Shown here piece by piece: positions 1 through 5,961 of a stretch of DNA of 6,732 bases. The stretch covers positions 1-6,732 of the forward strand of contig JBEPXC010000206.1 in NCBI GenBank assembly GCA_041642035.1, read 5' to 3'. Position numbers and translations under genes: made by a program. This DNA comes from SKVR01 sp041642035. Lineage in GTDB: Bacteria; Bacteroidota; Bacteroidia; Bacteroidales; UBA7960. Below the pieces are notes generated by a model. It made no database searches and was not told the origin of the DNA. It saw only the letters and a list, made by a program, of their open reading frames with translations. How positions within the stretch are numbered: the stretch's first letter is position 1; each line of letters begins with the position of its first letter.

Positions 1-650
1 CCCGCGATATGGGTTTGCAATCCTATCTTGTACCCGGGGTGCGCAAAAACAAATCACGCACCAAGGCTAATCTTTTTCAACCCTTTAGCCTGATAGAAAT
101 GGTAGCATATCATAAAGAAGGATCAGGGCTTCAAAGAATAAAAGAAATTCGCAGTCCCCACCCCCTACCCAATATAGCCACCGATATAAGAAAGAGTTCC
201 CTGGCCATGTTTTTAAGCGAAATGATGCTGAATGCCTTTAAGCATCAGGAGCCGCAAAGTCAGGCCTTTGAGTTTATCTACAATGCAATCATCCGACTGG
301 ACTTACTGGAAGAAAACCTATCGGTGTTTCACATTATATTTTTGCTTCAGCTGAGTAAGTTCCTGGGCTTTGCCCCTGCCAATGATTTTAGTGAAAGCAA
401 AGCATTTTTCAACCTTAGGGAGGGCATATTTCAAAGGGGTGCCGACATGGCAGGGATAAGTTTATCGCAGGATGAAAGCAAATATTTTCACCTCTTATCT
501 CAGACCTCCCTCAGTGGTAACCTTGAAATCAACGTACCGCTTCATTTAAGAAAAGCTATTTTATCAAGGACTATAGATTTCTATAGAATGCATATGGAAG
601 GCTTTAGAGAAATCAAATCACTACAAGTTTTGGATGCGGTGTTTCAATAA
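1..650 (+). CDS. recO: DNA repair protein RecO, 5'-truncated by window edge
   Basis: RecO works in the cytoplasm in the RecFOR pathway, binding single-stranded DNA and helping load RecA at gaps. The frame is open to the left edge: the codons before the first ATG at 9 read Arg-Asp and continue the family pattern RDMGLQSYLVPGVRKNK, the end of the N-terminal OB fold. So this ATG is internal, and I estimate about 20-30 N-terminal residues are missing. The rest is the helical C-terminal domain. It ends in a segment typical of Bacteroidota RecO (DFYRMHMEGFREIKSLQVL, roughly residues 189-207 counted from the ATG at 9). There is no cysteine, so the four-Cys zinc site seen in some RecO proteins is absent; the corresponding stretch reads NDFSESKAFFNLREG. 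No convincing terminator follows the stop, only a weak TAAAAG/CTTTTA pairing with a T-rich loop. Identification is by recognised family sequence and is secure. Confidence 0.93.
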   Translation, partial: RDMGLQSYLVPGVRKNKSRTKANLFQPFSLIEMVAYHKEGSGLQRIKEIRSPHPLPNIATDIRKSSLAMFLSEMMLNAFKHQEPQSQAFEFIYNAIIRLDLLEENLSVFHIIFLLQLSKFLGFAPANDFSESKAFFNLREGIFQRGADMAGISLSQDESKYFHLLSQTSLSGNLEINVPLHLRKAILSRTIDFYRMHMEGFREIKSLQVLDAVFQ

Positions 651-712
651 AAGGTTGGTTTTTTCTTTTAATACAGCATGCCCTCTTACCCAATCTCATC
701 TACCAATCAGCT

Positions 713-739
713 TGTCCAGTAATGAACAAAATCTGTCCA
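713..739. repeat. Phased direct repeat TGTCCA, 21-bp period
   Basis: TGTCCA occurs at 713-718 and again at 734-739, a start-to-start distance of 21 bp, close to two helical turns. Both copies lie about 90-115 bp upstream of the promoter candidate for the secreted cupin gene. Same-face spacing of this kind is compatible with an activator site, but two six-base words can arise by chance. Function is inferred only. Confidence 0.25.
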
Positions 740-826
740 ATACTGTACGGCTCTTTATATACTTAAACAACAGGCAATACTTGTTATAGCTTGTTTTTAT
801 AGAAGTTACTTGTGGTGGTATAAAAA

Positions 827-855
827 TTGAATGTCATTTTACCAATCTAATTTTG
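827..855 (+). promoter_or_regulatory. Candidate Bacteroidota promoter for the SCP2-cupin gene
   Basis: TTG at 827-829 is followed after 18 bases by TAATTTTG at 848-855. This matches the Bacteroidota primary sigma consensus (TTG near -33, TAnnTTTG near -7). Transcription would start around 862, leaving only about a dozen leader bases before the ATG at 874. The leader is A-rich (aaaaaacacacac) and has no Shine-Dalgarno, as is usual in this phylum. A competing reading is a sigma-54-like TGGTATA-N4-TTGA at 816-830, but it lacks the conserved GC of the -12 element. Confidence 0.5.
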
Positions 856-873
856 TAACTAAAAAACACACAC

Positions 874-1671
874 ATGAAGAATTTTAAATTCACCCTCCTT
901 TTTTTATACATGTTCACATTGGCTATGAGTAATGTGATGGCAGGCAAAGATTTAAGCTTACATAAAGATTCTATCTCCGTTGATTTTGTAAGGATGTTGA
1001 ATGCGTGGGCGGGGAGCTTTATCACAAAAATTCCTGACGATTACGCAGATACCCTGAACTTTCATCTCAAGGACGATGATTCTCACTATCATATCATTTT
1101 TGCTGATGGCAAATACACATTTAACAACTGGAAGAATCCATCAGCAGGAATGGTTATCACCAGCGAGCTGGAGGTATATAAAAAAATATACTCCGGAGAA
1201 CTCAATGCTATGACAGCTGTAGGACGTGCGTCTATTTATGATCCTGCACCCCTGGATTTTACCCTGGAAAATGGAATGACCATGGGCCAGATCAACTGGA
1301 ACAGAGCTTATTTTAATCTTATCAATTTTTTTAATGTTGATCCCAACAACAAGACCATACTCTCAAGAGAGCATGCCCGAAAAATACATGGGGCACATGC
1401 TGTTGCCTTGTTCTATACAACGGGCTACCGCAGTGCTTACTATAGCATAATGAAAGGAGAAACATTGAATGAATCGGGAGAAAAGGATCCTTTTAATCAA
1501 TCCTTTATAATCATTTCAGGCAGTGGATATGCCAAAATTGGAGAAGAGACTTTCGAAATAAAGGCCAACGAAGCGTATTATATCAAGCCTGATATCGAGC
1601 ATAAAGTATGGACGGATTCTGAGGAAGGTGTAACACTCATCTGGAATGCCTGGGGCAGTGAAGCCTGGTAA
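874..1671 (+). CDS. Exported SCP2-like / cupin two-domain protein
   Basis: I do not know a named function for this 265-residue protein. Residues 1-23 form a signal peptide: Lys at 2 and 5, a hydrophobic core, and a V-M-A site before Gly24. With no lipobox cysteine, a periplasmic or secreted location is expected. Residues about 36-135 resemble an SCP2-type sterol/lipid-binding fold: a strand pair YHIIFADGKYTF (72-83), then MVITSELEVYKKIYSGELNA (93-112), matching the family pattern of a ts-E-x-L segment followed by a G-E-L turn, then AVGRASIYDP. Residues about 165-262 look like a cupin. Motif 2 is kept (IKPDIEHKVW, with Pro239 and His243), but motif 1 (GETLNESGEKDPFNQSF) lacks the HxH and Glu metal ligands. 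The ATG at 874 sits just after the promoter candidate and gives an intact signal peptide. The gene appears monocistronic: a hairpin follows and the next gene is 322 bases on. The cupin call is firmer than the SCP2 call. A binding or sensing role is possible but unproven. Confidence 0.7.
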   Translation: MKNFKFTLLFLYMFTLAMSNVMAGKDLSLHKDSISVDFVRMLNAWAGSFITKIPDDYADTLNFHLKDDDSHYHIIFADGKYTFNNWKNPSAGMVITSELEVYKKIYSGELNAMTAVGRASIYDPAPLDFTLENGMTMGQINWNRAYFNLINFFNVDPNNKTILSREHARKIHGAHAVALFYTTGYRSAYYSIMKGETLNESGEKDPFNQSFIIISGSGYAKIGEETFEIKANEAYYIKPDIEHKVWTDSEEGVTLIWNAWGSEAW

Positions 1672-1717
1672 CTAGCAGGCAAGAAAGAACTTAAAACCCC
1701 ACAAATAATTATCAACG

Positions 1718-1774
1718 GTGCAATAGGTATGAAAGGCAAATCCGTTATTCATACCTACCTGCACTTTGTTGTTT
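1718..1774 (+). terminator. Imperfect hairpin, probable terminator of the SCP2-cupin gene
   Basis: GTGCA (1718-1722) plus TAGGTATGAA (1724-1733) pairs with TTCATACCTA (1748-1757) plus TGCAC (1760-1764). This gives 15 base pairs, with a small asymmetric internal loop (A1723 against CC1758-1759) and a 14-nt loop. The right arm is followed by CTTTGTTGTTT, which is T-rich but interrupted. The position 46 bases after the stop fits a transcript end. The broken T tract leaves open a role in RNA stability or attenuation instead. Confidence 0.5.
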
Positions 1775-1840
1775 CAGATCCCTTTCACAGGCAAAAAAAT
1801 TCATTAAAACATAGCTGATATTGATTAATTATGTAGACTC

Positions 1841-1855
1841 TGGCACGATTTAGGC
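1841..1855 (+). promoter_or_regulatory. Sigma-54-like promoter element upstream of the amylase
   Basis: TGGCACG at 1841-1847 is an exact match to the -24 consensus of RpoN promoters. After ATTT comes AGGC, with the GC (1854-1855) in the correct register for the -12 element (consensus TGGCACG-N4-TTGC). The two T positions of the -12 box are replaced by A and G. It faces the amylase gene and would give a leader of about 125 bases. No enhancer-binding regulator is encoded in the window and no upstream activator palindrome could be assigned. Confidence 0.4.
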
Positions 1856-1865
1856 GTAAAAGAGG

Positions 1866-1901
1866 TTGAAGCTTTTTTCTTGTTTTTTCTTCTTAATTTT
1901 G
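1866..1901 (+). promoter_or_regulatory. Alternative TAnnTTTG promoter for the amylase
   Basis: TAATTTTG at 1894-1901 is a perfect Bacteroidota -7 box and is identical to the one upstream of the SCP2-cupin gene. The nearest possible -33 TTG is at 1866-1868, with a 25-base spacer, longer than usual. The spacer is filled with the tandem T-tracts. A start near 1908 would give a leader of about 86 bases. This and the sigma-54-like site are competing or alternative promoters. Confidence 0.35.
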
Positions 1902-1940
1902 AGGTTTATTTTTCTCTTATGCATTTTCAATTATTTATTC

Positions 1941-1955
1941 ATATTATACTAATAT
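1941..1955. promoter_or_regulatory. Small palindrome in amylase leader
   Basis: ATATTA and TAATAT form perfect 6-bp inverted arms around TAC, 39 to 53 bases upstream of the ATG at 1994. It would lie inside the transcribed leader of either promoter candidate. It could be a repressor operator, but the surrounding sequence is so AT-rich that a chance palindrome is plausible. Confidence 0.2.
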
Positions 1956-1993
1956 TCATTAAAGACTAAAAATTAACAACCAAACAAATCATC

Positions 1994-3853
1994 ATGAACA
2001 AAACAACAGGAATGAAAACGATTTTCACCATAACAATGATGGTTGTGCTGTCGTTGCAGGCAATAGCACAGCAAGCACCCGAAAGGGTTGAGCCTGCCTT
2101 TTGGTGGGCTGATATGGTTCATAGTGAATTACAGCTTCTGGTATATGGTGAAGACATTTCAAGTACACGCGTAAGGATTGAACATCCGGGAGTGAAACTA
2201 AAAGAAGTAGTATCGGTAGAAAGTCCAAACTACCTTTTCCTTTATCTGGATCTTGAGCAAGCGCAGCCAGGGAACTTTACCATTGATTTTGTAAGTGGAC
2301 GCCGTGTTGCCTTCAGCTACAACTATGAGTTGCGCGAGCGGAAAGAAAACGCCCGCTTTCATAAGGGTTTCGACACTTCCGATGCTATCTATTTGTTGAT
2401 GCCCGACCGTTTTGCTGATGGCGATAATACACTGGAAAACCTCCCAGGTATGCTGGACGAAGTTGATCGCTCGAAACCCGATGCAAGACATGGTGGCGAC
2501 ATCCAGGGCATCATCGATAACCTTGATTATATTGCCAATATGGGTTTTACATCCATTTGGATAAATCCGGTGCTGGAGAACAATCAACCCCGGTATTCCT
2601 ATCATGGCTATGCCATTACCGACTTCTATAAAGTAGATCCCCGCATGGGTACCAACGAAGATTATCGCAGGTTGGTGGAGCAAGCTGATGCCAAAGGACT
2701 TAAAATCATAAAAGATATGGTGTTTAACCACAGCGGAGACCATCACTGGTGGATGAAGGATCTTCCCTCCAAAGACTGGATCAACCAATGGCCTGAATTC
2801 ACCCGTACAACCTATCGCATGACCACCATCATGGATCCCCATGCATCACAGTCGGATTACGATAGAATGATGAATGGCTGGTTCGACACCCACATGCCCG
2901 ACCTCAACCAACGCAATCGCTTGTTGGCCACCTACCTGATCCAAAACAGTGTCTGGTGGATTGAATATGCAGGTATCAGTGGAATCAGAATGGATACACA
3001 GCCCTATGCCGACAAGGATTTCATGGCCGATTGGGGCTTGTATGTGATGGAAGAATATCCTGAGTTTAATATCGTGGGTGAGGCATGGACTGGGGTACCT
3101 GCTATAACAAGCTATTTTCAGGGCGGAGAATTTCAGGCCGACGGATATAACTCTTATATCCCGGCAGTGTTCGATTTTTCTCTCTATGATGCCATAGGCG
3201 AAGCCTTTGAAGAGGAGCATGGATGGAGCTCAGGGATGATGAAAATATACAATTCCCTGGCGCAGGATTTTCTTTATGCAAACCCATACAACCTGGTGGT
3301 ATTTGGCGACAATCATGATACCGACCGATTCTATACCCGCGTGGGCAACAATATCGACAAGCTGAAAATGGCCCTCACACTGGTTGCTACCATCAGGGGC
3401 ATTCCCAGCATCTATACGGGCACCGAACTCCTTGAATCGGCCTATGAACATGATGGTCATGGTATTATGAGAAAAGATTTTCCCGGAGGATGGGAAGAGG
3501 ATAAAGATAATTACTTTACCCGCGAAGGACGGACCGATGAGCAAAACGAACTCATTGATTATATAAGCCTGTTGCTCAATTACCGCAAAAACACAGAAGT
3601 ATTTCATAGCGGATGGCTGAAACAATTTGTGCCTGAAGATAATATCTTTGTGTATTTCAGGTATACCAATAATGAATCGGTAATGGTGGTCTTAAACAAC
3701 AATGATGAAGATATGCCACTTCAAATCCAACGCTTCGAGGAAGCCACGCAAGGGTTTACCATGGCCTATGACATCATTAGCGGGCAATCATTCCCTGTTT
3801 CGGGTCAATGGACTATCCCGGCCAACAAGGCCATGGTGTTGGAGCTTAGATAA
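1994..3853 (+). CDS. Periplasmic GH13 alpha-amylase / neopullulanase, SusA-like
   Basis: This 619-residue glycoside hydrolase should cleave alpha-1,4 linkages of maltooligosaccharides, pullulan or cyclodextrins in the periplasm. Its length is close to Bacteroides SusA. A signal peptide ends at AIA-Q (cleavage after Ala25) with no lipobox, so it is soluble rather than surface-anchored. Residues about 30-115 form the N-terminal cyclomaltodextrinase-type beta domain (PAFWWADMVHSELQLLVYG). The TIM barrel spans about 125-530, with region I DMVFNH (241-246), region II GIRMD with nucleophile Asp334, region III VGEAW with acid/base Glu363, and region IV NHD with Asp442. All three catalytic acids are present, so it should be active. 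Residues about 540-619 form the C-terminal beta domain. ATG 1994 is used; an in-frame ATG at 2012 would also give a good signal peptide and cannot be excluded. There is no SusB, SusC or SusD gene in the window. A sigma-54-like and a TAnnTTTG promoter candidate lie upstream, and a strong terminator lies about 100 bases downstream. Exact substrate is uncertain. Confidence 0.93.
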   Translation: MNKTTGMKTIFTITMMVVLSLQAIAQQAPERVEPAFWWADMVHSELQLLVYGEDISSTRVRIEHPGVKLKEVVSVESPNYLFLYLDLEQAQPGNFTIDFVSGRRVAFSYNYELRERKENARFHKGFDTSDAIYLLMPDRFADGDNTLENLPGMLDEVDRSKPDARHGGDIQGIIDNLDYIANMGFTSIWINPVLENNQPRYSYHGYAITDFYKVDPRMGTNEDYRRLVEQADAKGLKIIKDMVFNHSGDHHWWMKDLPSKDWINQWPEFTRTTYRMTTIMDPHASQSDYDRMMNGWFDTHMPDLNQRNRLLATYLIQNSVWWIEYAGISGIRMDTQPYADKDFMADWGLYVMEEYPEFNIVGEAWTGVPAITSYFQGGEFQADGYNSYIPAVFDFSLYDAIGEAFEEEHGWSSGMMKIYNSLAQDFLYANPYNLVVFGDNHDTDRFYTRVGNNIDKLKMALTLVATIRGIPSIYTGTELLESAYEHDGHGIMRKDFPGGWEEDKDNYFTREGRTDEQNELIDYISLLLNYRKNTEVFHSGWLKQFVPEDNIFVYFRYTNNESVMVVLNNNDEDMPLQIQRFEEATQGFTMAYDIISGQSFPVSGQWTIPANKAMVLELR

Positions 3854-3932
3854 AGATTGATAGCAAACCAATGCCTTAGATCCAACACCGGAACCGGATA
3901 AACTCTTGTTGTTTCTTGACAGCAAAAAGGTG

Positions 3933-3948
3933 AAGATTAACTAATCTT
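3933..3948. repeat. 16-bp palindrome AAGATTA-AC-TAATCTT
   Basis: Perfect 7-bp inverted arms at 3933-3939 and 3942-3948 are separated by only two bases. That is too tight for an RNA hairpin loop without opening the inner pairs, so a dimeric protein site is a better fit than RNA structure. It lies 80 bases after the amylase stop and directly before the terminator. No function can be assigned. Confidence 0.3.
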
Positions 3949-3954
3949 TATAAA

Positions 3955-4009
3955 AAAAATGCCTGTGCCCCTTATTCTCAAACGAGGATTTATGGGTATA
4001 GGCATTTTT
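3955..4009 (+). terminator. Strong intrinsic terminator of the amylase unit
   Basis: AAAAATGCCTGTGCCC (3955-3970) pairs over its whole length with GGGTATAGGCATTTTT (3994-4009); two of the 16 pairs are G-U wobbles. Inside, ATTCTC (3974-3979) pairs with GAGGAT (3984-3989) around an AAAC loop, giving a two-part stem with a small internal loop. The stem base ends in a T run. The mirrored A-tract would also make it a terminator on the opposite strand. It separates the amylase from the glycosyltransferase-like gene. Confidence 0.85.
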
Positions 4010-4127
4010 CGAGAAGAAATGGGGAGAAATGGTTTTATGGCATTTAAAAGTTTGTCTCATAAAACTTTCATGTGTATTGTTTTATTAATTTTACGCTTTA
4101 TTTTCTGTGTTCATTCATAGCCCTATA

Positions 4128-5906
4128 ATGATAAAGAAGATTATTGACTGGTATTCCAGAGACCTTATTAAAAGAACCATTGGCCTTGTCTTGCTAATAG
4201 TAGCAACAACTATATTTATTCATGCAAGATTTAACAAACCGGAAGGAGTAGTGATTTGGGATATAAAATCTTATTATTCTTACTTACCGGCAACTTTTAT
4301 TTACCAGGATCTCACACTTGATTTTATGGATAAGGAACCGGGTAAATTCAGCAATCGAATCTGGCCCATAGAAACCCCTACAGGTAAAAAAGCTATTACC
4401 ACCACCTATGGTATGGCAGTATTGTATACTCCTTTTTTTCTGCTGGGCCATATGGTAGCACTGGTGGTTCCGGCATGGGAAGCTGATGGCTATTCCTGGC
4501 CTTATTATTTTGCCCTAAACTTTAGTGCCTTGTTCTATCTTTGGATTGGACTCCTTTTTCTCAGCAAAGTACTGAGCCGATTCTTCAGAGAGAAAATTGT
4601 TGCCTTTACTATATTTGCTGTGGTGATAGGCACCAACCTGTTCTATTATACTACCGCCGAAGCACCCATGACTCATGCTTTCAGTTTTGCTTTGTTTGCG
4701 GTTTTTTTGTGGCGCACGATAAAATTTTATGACCATCCTACCCTCAAAAACATCCTCATTAGTGGTGCCCTGGCTGGTTTCATTACCCTGATTCGCCCTA
4801 CAAACATTATTATTCTCCTTATTTTCTTTTTATGGGATATTAAAAGCTGGGCTAATTTTAAAGAAAGGTTTATTTTTTTCTTGCAAAGATTTCACTGGGT
4901 AATATTCATGGCGCTGATCTTTGTTCTGGTTTGGGTGCCACAATTTACCTATTGGTATCATGTGTCTGGCAAAGTCTTCTATTTCACCTATGGAGAAAAA
5001 GGCGCCAGTTTTTTCTTTAACAATCCTCAGATCTTCAACATCCTGTTCAGTTACAAAAAAGGATGGTTGGTATATACCCCTCTAATGATCTTTGCTCTGA
5101 CAGGAATCTTTATGCTTCCCAAAAAAGTTCCCGGGGCATTTTTATCCCTGTTTGTTTTCACCATACTGAATATTTATATTCTTTCCTCATGGTGGAGTTG
5201 GTGGTTTGGTGGTGCTTTTGGATTAAGGGCCTTTATTGAATCATATGCCTTATTAGCTCTGCCTTTGGCAGGTTTTGTCGATTTTGCAAGCAAACGGACC
5301 CAATGGGTAAAACAAGCTGTACTTGCTTTTTTAGTCTTATTAATTGCATTCAATCAATTTCAAACCCGACAATATAACAACAACGCTATACATTGGTGGT
5401 GGATGAATAAGGAAGCATATTGGGAAACCTTTTTAAAATTGCGTCCTACCGATCGTTTTTGGGTAGTCGTTACATTACCTGATTATGAGGCTGCACGAAA
5501 AGGGATTTACAGAGAATTGAAATCATCCAGGTTACTTAGACTCGAAGCCCAGGCCCGTGAGTGGACCTCTTGGAAACAACCCATACCTGAAGAAAAGATT
5601 ATTGATTGGCTTACGGAAAAGTATATCAATGACAGTATTCAAAAACAGGAAATGATAACGGATATTCTGGATTCTAATTCCGATACCTTGAGTGTGGCGC
5701 GCGAACTGGCACTGGAGGCGTTTAATGAAAAAGGATTCAAATATTGGGAAAGAGAAATGGGCATCGAACTGGTGGTTGAAGAGATTTCCTTAAAACCTGG
5801 CCTCATGAAGGAGATTGAACGAAAAGCCAAAGAAAACAATCTTCCTGTGGACACTCAGCTTGTATATGATGCAAAGTGGCTCTTTAAGCACTCTCGCGAT
5901 TTTTAA
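4128..5906 (+). CDS. GT-C-type polytopic membrane glycosyltransferase-like protein
   Basis: A 592-residue inner-membrane protein resembling the GT39/ArnT-like GT-C superfamily, whose members transfer sugars from polyprenyl-phosphate donors on the outer face of the membrane. About 10-11 hydrophobic segments can be seen, roughly at 17-33, 96-115, 125-148, 156-174, 180-196, 208-238, 255-273, 312-330, 336-355, 366-384 and 394-410. The loop after the first segment carries WDIKSYYSYLP, with Asp45 in the position of the GT-C catalytic loop acid. A later EAPMTH (178-183) and an aromatic SWWSWWFGGAFG stretch (354-365) are also typical. The last 170 or so residues are a hydrophilic, charged, mostly helical tail of unknown role. 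I chose ATG 4128; a GTG at 4107 would add seven residues (MFIHSPI) with no visible benefit. A weak -7-like TAATTTTA lies at 4086-4093 without a well-placed -33. The gene appears monocistronic and ends 55 bases from a convergent gene. Substrate and acceptor are unknown, and a non-enzymatic membrane role is not ruled out. Confidence 0.7.
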   Translation: MIKKIIDWYSRDLIKRTIGLVLLIVATTIFIHARFNKPEGVVIWDIKSYYSYLPATFIYQDLTLDFMDKEPGKFSNRIWPIETPTGKKAITTTYGMAVLYTPFFLLGHMVALVVPAWEADGYSWPYYFALNFSALFYLWIGLLFLSKVLSRFFREKIVAFTIFAVVIGTNLFYYTTAEAPMTHAFSFALFAVFLWRTIKFYDHPTLKNILISGALAGFITLIRPTNIIILLIFFLWDIKSWANFKERFIFFLQRFHWVIFMALIFVLVWVPQFTYWYHVSGKVFYFTYGEKGASFFFNNPQIFNILFSYKKGWLVYTPLMIFALTGIFMLPKKVPGAFLSLFVFTILNIYILSSWWSWWFGGAFGLRAFIESYALLALPLAGFVDFASKRTQWVKQAVLAFLVLLIAFNQFQTRQYNNNAIHWWWMNKEAYWETFLKLRPTDRFWVVVTLPDYEAARKGIYRELKSSRLLRLEAQAREWTSWKQPIPEEKIIDWLTEKYINDSIQKQEMITDILDSNSDTLSVARELALEAFNEKGFKYWEREMGIELVVEEISLKPGLMKEIERKAKENNLPVDTQLVYDAKWLFKHSRDF

Positions 5907-5961
5907 CCTCAGCACATGCTTTAAATAAATAAGCTGCCTTACACTCTTTTTGCTTACTAAT

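Larger units (their letters stand above)
1672..1993. other. 322-base intergenic region, regulatory, no gene
   Basis: No reading frame here has coding character. The region contains an imperfect hairpin near the end of the cupin unit (1718-1764), a sigma-54-like element (1841-1855), two tandem copies of TTTTTTCTT at 1873-1881 and 1883-1891 (10-bp period), a TAATTTTG box (1894-1901) and a short palindrome (1941-1955). From about 1872 to 1990 it is strongly AT-rich. The leader next to the amylase start is A-rich and lacks a Shine-Dalgarno, as is normal for Bacteroidota. Confidence 0.7.

Noticed and set aside
646..675. Possible terminator after recO (TAAAAG...CTTTTA)
   Set aside because: Only six A/T-dominated pairs with a T-rich loop and no following T run; too weak to call.
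816..830. Sigma-54-like TGGTATA-N4-TTGA upstream of the SCP2-cupin gene
   Set aside because: The -12 element has GA in place of the strongly conserved GC, and its TTG is better explained as the -33 element of a TAATTTTG promoter.
834..1025. Minus-strand 63-codon frame over the cupin start and promoter
   Set aside because: It covers the signal-peptide region of a convincing gene and has no supporting features.
2198..2842. Minus-strand open frame of 214 codons inside the amylase gene
   Set aside because: It lies wholly opposite a GH13 coding region with all catalytic motifs, has no family resemblance and is an antisense shadow.
2846..3625. Further minus-strand open frames opposite the amylase
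   Set aside because: They overlap each other and the real gene, contain many Cys and His from reversed codons, and show no domain.
3916..3954. TTGACA and TATAAA resembling an E. coli-type sigma-70 promoter after the amylase
   Set aside because: The spacer is 27 bases, the boxes lie before a terminator, and Bacteroidota do not use this consensus.
4107..4127. GTG start adding seven residues to the GT-C protein
   Set aside because: The ATG at 4128 gives the usual short basic N-terminus before the first membrane segment; nothing supports the upstream GTG.
5907..5961. Terminator between the convergent genes
   Set aside because: Only a 4-bp AGCA/TGCT pair and a 5-bp TAAGC/GCTTA pair with a long loop are visible; neither is convincing.
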